A stretch of 64,000 bases of DNA from Bugulina stolonifera. Taxonomy: Eukaryota; Bryozoa; Gymnolaemata; Cheilostomatida; Bugulidae. A program made the position numbers and the translations under genes. Numbering within the stretch: the first letter of the stretch is position 1; each line of letters starts with the position of its first letter. Positions 61,846-64,000 of this stretch are shown here, one piece after another. The notes under the pieces were generated by a model, which saw nothing but the letters and a program-made list of their open reading frames with translations, searched no databases and was not told the origin of the DNA. The DNA is taken from the NCBI GenBank assembly GCA_935421135.1, contig OW285197.1, forward strand, positions 6,108,850 through 6,172,849, in the 5' to 3' direction.

Positions 61846-63905
61846 GCACCAGTACAACATGTCAGGCTTTATGCATATGAATATAAATATCCACAGCTAT
61901 TATTAGTGGATAGATAACTCAATTCATACTCTTGCATTTAAACAAAATTTTTATGCAATATTCTTTCAGTCTTTTCCGCTGAATGACAAGTTGGACAAGA
62001 TGGTTCGACACAAATTCCTTTCCTCAAACTAATTGTTCTAGAATGAAATCTCAAAACTTCATCCAACATTGTGTAAACATTCAAAGTGGCGGCATGTTCT
62101 TTTTAACACAATGCTATAAAACAATATTTTAGTTTGCATAAACAGCTACAACTTCATAACCCAATAAACAGCCACATTAATATGTTGATTCATGCATCAT
62201 TATTGTAGGGAGAGTACTGTGACTGTATTGACAAAGTTTGACAAAGAAGGATAATCTCAACTTTTACCCAAAATTTGATAGGATGTTGAGATTTGATTCA
62301 AATATCTATCAGCTTGAGGATAAGTCATTTCTACAACCATTAATTTTTCTGCACTGTTTGTTTAGGATATAGAGAGCTTCCAACATTCAAAGTGTGAATC
62401 CACAAGTGTACTATTTAAATGCTAGGTAAGTCAGCTATCTAATTATGGTAGGCTTTAACATAATATAATCAGATTCTACACGTACAGGATACATACGTAG
62501 AATTGTATTATTATAATAATACAGTCATGCAAGTATAAGGCATAGGGAGATACCAAAAATGTTCCAGTTTGTCAAACTATTTGCAAAAGTGTTGGTGTGT
62601 GAGAGTATTTTAATTATAATCAGTAGTGCAAGACGCATTTTTTATTCATTTCATTTTATTTTGATACTCATCCGAGTATCTTCAACTGAGGGTAAATTAA
62701 TATATTCGGAACTAAATGAAAAAATAAAAAGTGCATCTTGTACTACTATTCGTATTTACAAAAGACTTGTGAACAATAACTAGCTTATTAAAAACACATG
62801 TAATTGTATTTTGAACTTTGGTGTAAAGAAGGGAAGTGATTGAGTGGTTGTTGGGTGTCGTTGAAATAAGAAAAGACTGTCTGCTGGCTTTATAGATGCA
62901 GCTGAAGACTATAATTATCTGATCCAAGTGATGCAAATGTACACACCGGTTTTGTGTCAGTATGTAGCAGCGAAGTGATAACTGCTGCATTGTACGACAA
63001 TGCACTAGTATATACTCAACTGTTCCAACTAAATATATTATTATGGTGTATGTACATGTATGTGTACATTATGTATATATGATGTAATATACATTTTAAT
63101 GTAAATTGGCAGTTGAACTGTATCAGTCATTCTTCTATGTTTACCTACCCAGATATGTCAAATACATTATCCTCAATTAGCCAACTCAAACGCAATCTGA
63201 AAGAACTCATAGCAAAATTTAACAGAAGGAAATTTTTGGTAGTTGGCAGGTCTGTGCCCACACTATGAATCAAAATTCCTATGTTACAGATTATACTAAG
63301 TGATATCTAGTGTCAATATTTTGATTAATAACTATAATTACAAGCAGTTAGTTCCTGGTGTGCTTGGTCTGCAACTCTTACTTTATTATTTATTTGCTCG
63401 CATCACTAGCATGTATTGATGGCTTGTGTTCATGTACACGTCATGCATGTGCCTGACCTCTGGTCCCGAAGGCTTTTTGCAGAGACTCCATGAGGAGTTG
63501 TGTCTCTTTGCATTAGGAATACAATTCCAATTTTATAGCCCAAATTCCAACACAAATGTAGCAGGTGGGTGGGCGGGTCAGGTACCCACCCCGCCCTGGG
63601 TGGTGATTGGCGCATAAGGCTAGAGACCCACCGTTGGCAGCGATACCTGGGAACTCGATCCCAAGGTCCTAGCACCACCAGGAGCCCAGATGCTGACCGG
63701 CAGCATTGCAACATATAGGAATCTTCCTGATTTTCGACCCCAAATCTAGTTGGAGGATGGCAGACCTTATAATTGTGTTGACCATAGACCGTTTCGTCTT
63801 TTTTATATGACGTAGCATATTATTATTATGCTGTATGTCTTCGTAAAGATAAATCCTAAAACATTGATTGTTAGCAAAAGTTAACATTTTTAGTCATAAA
63901 TGTAC
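61846..63905 (+). repeat. large interspersed repeat, segment C
   Basis: Begins CTGCACCAGTAC; matches segment A at 37745-38465 and 40816-41990. It lacks the intervening 2.3 kb of A (its second GGAAATTCC block and the hAT MITE), so it preserves the pre-insertion arrangement. Confidence 0.75.
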
Positions 63906-64000
63906 ATGCAAGAACTGCAGTAATTATGCATTATTTTTACAGAGCTTAGTGAGAGCTACCAAAACAAATTGCAAGTAAGTAATTGATGAGGCAATTACAA

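Noticed and set aside
61726..61917. 63-residue frame at the start of segment C
   Set aside because: Spans the repeat boundary and has no counterpart in segment A.
1..64000. CRISPR arrays, operons, prophage or bacterial genes
   Set aside because: Tandem arrays here have no spacers; genes have introns and animal-type promoters.

Overview
This is a stretch of animal nuclear DNA: AT-rich, dominated by introns and repeats, with spliced genes using GT-AG introns and no prokaryotic features. All gene models below were built by hand from reading frame, splice-site phase and protein motifs. The confident protein families (an IkappaB-like ankyrin protein, a gasdermin-like pore-former, a secreted lectin with two F-type/fucolectin-like domains) point to a metazoan. 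The compact TATA/CCAAT promoters, the many ACATGTACATGT-like microsatellites and the deep sequence divergence suggest a marine invertebrate, perhaps a sponge; the species cannot be settled from the window.

Layout. 1-3.1 kb holds a dispersed coding-like module, a possible exon and an 8-bp tandem repeat. 3.1-10.0 kb is a five-exon gasdermin-like gene on the minus strand (275 aa, apparently only the pore-forming half), whose first intron holds a 2.15-kb DNA transposon with a 10-bp target duplication. 10.4-13.7 kb holds repeat copies, a tRNA-derived SINE and a GC/CpG-rich island. 13.8-15.25 kb is a five-exon IkappaB-like gene (334 aa, minus strand). A roughly 700-bp minisatellite separates its promoter from that of a divergent plus-strand gene (16.27-18.93 kb, 184 aa, unrecognised, basic N-terminus and a C2H2-like cysteine/histidine motif). 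19-28.7 kb is mostly repeats and fragments. 28.9-34.5 kb is the ten-exon secreted lectin gene (320 aa), built from a duplicated four-exon domain cassette.

34.6-64 kb is gene-poor and built largely from three related multi-kilobase repeat segments (A 37.1-42.0, B 47.65-54.46, C 61.85-63.9 kb). Comparing them gives empty sites for three insertions: a 3.6-kb hAT-like element with a perfect 8-bp duplication, a 1.29-kb CAGGGGCGTA element and a 748-bp hAT-type MITE. A 378-bp MITE with long terminal inverted repeats lies at 59.8-60.2 kb, and an unrecognised, possibly dead gene at 45.3-46.2 kb.

How the genes might work together: IkappaB (NF-kB control), gasdermin (cell-death pore) and a fucolectin-type secreted lectin (glycan recognition) are all plausible innate-immunity genes. 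Their proximity is suggestive, but one window does not show that they are co-regulated.
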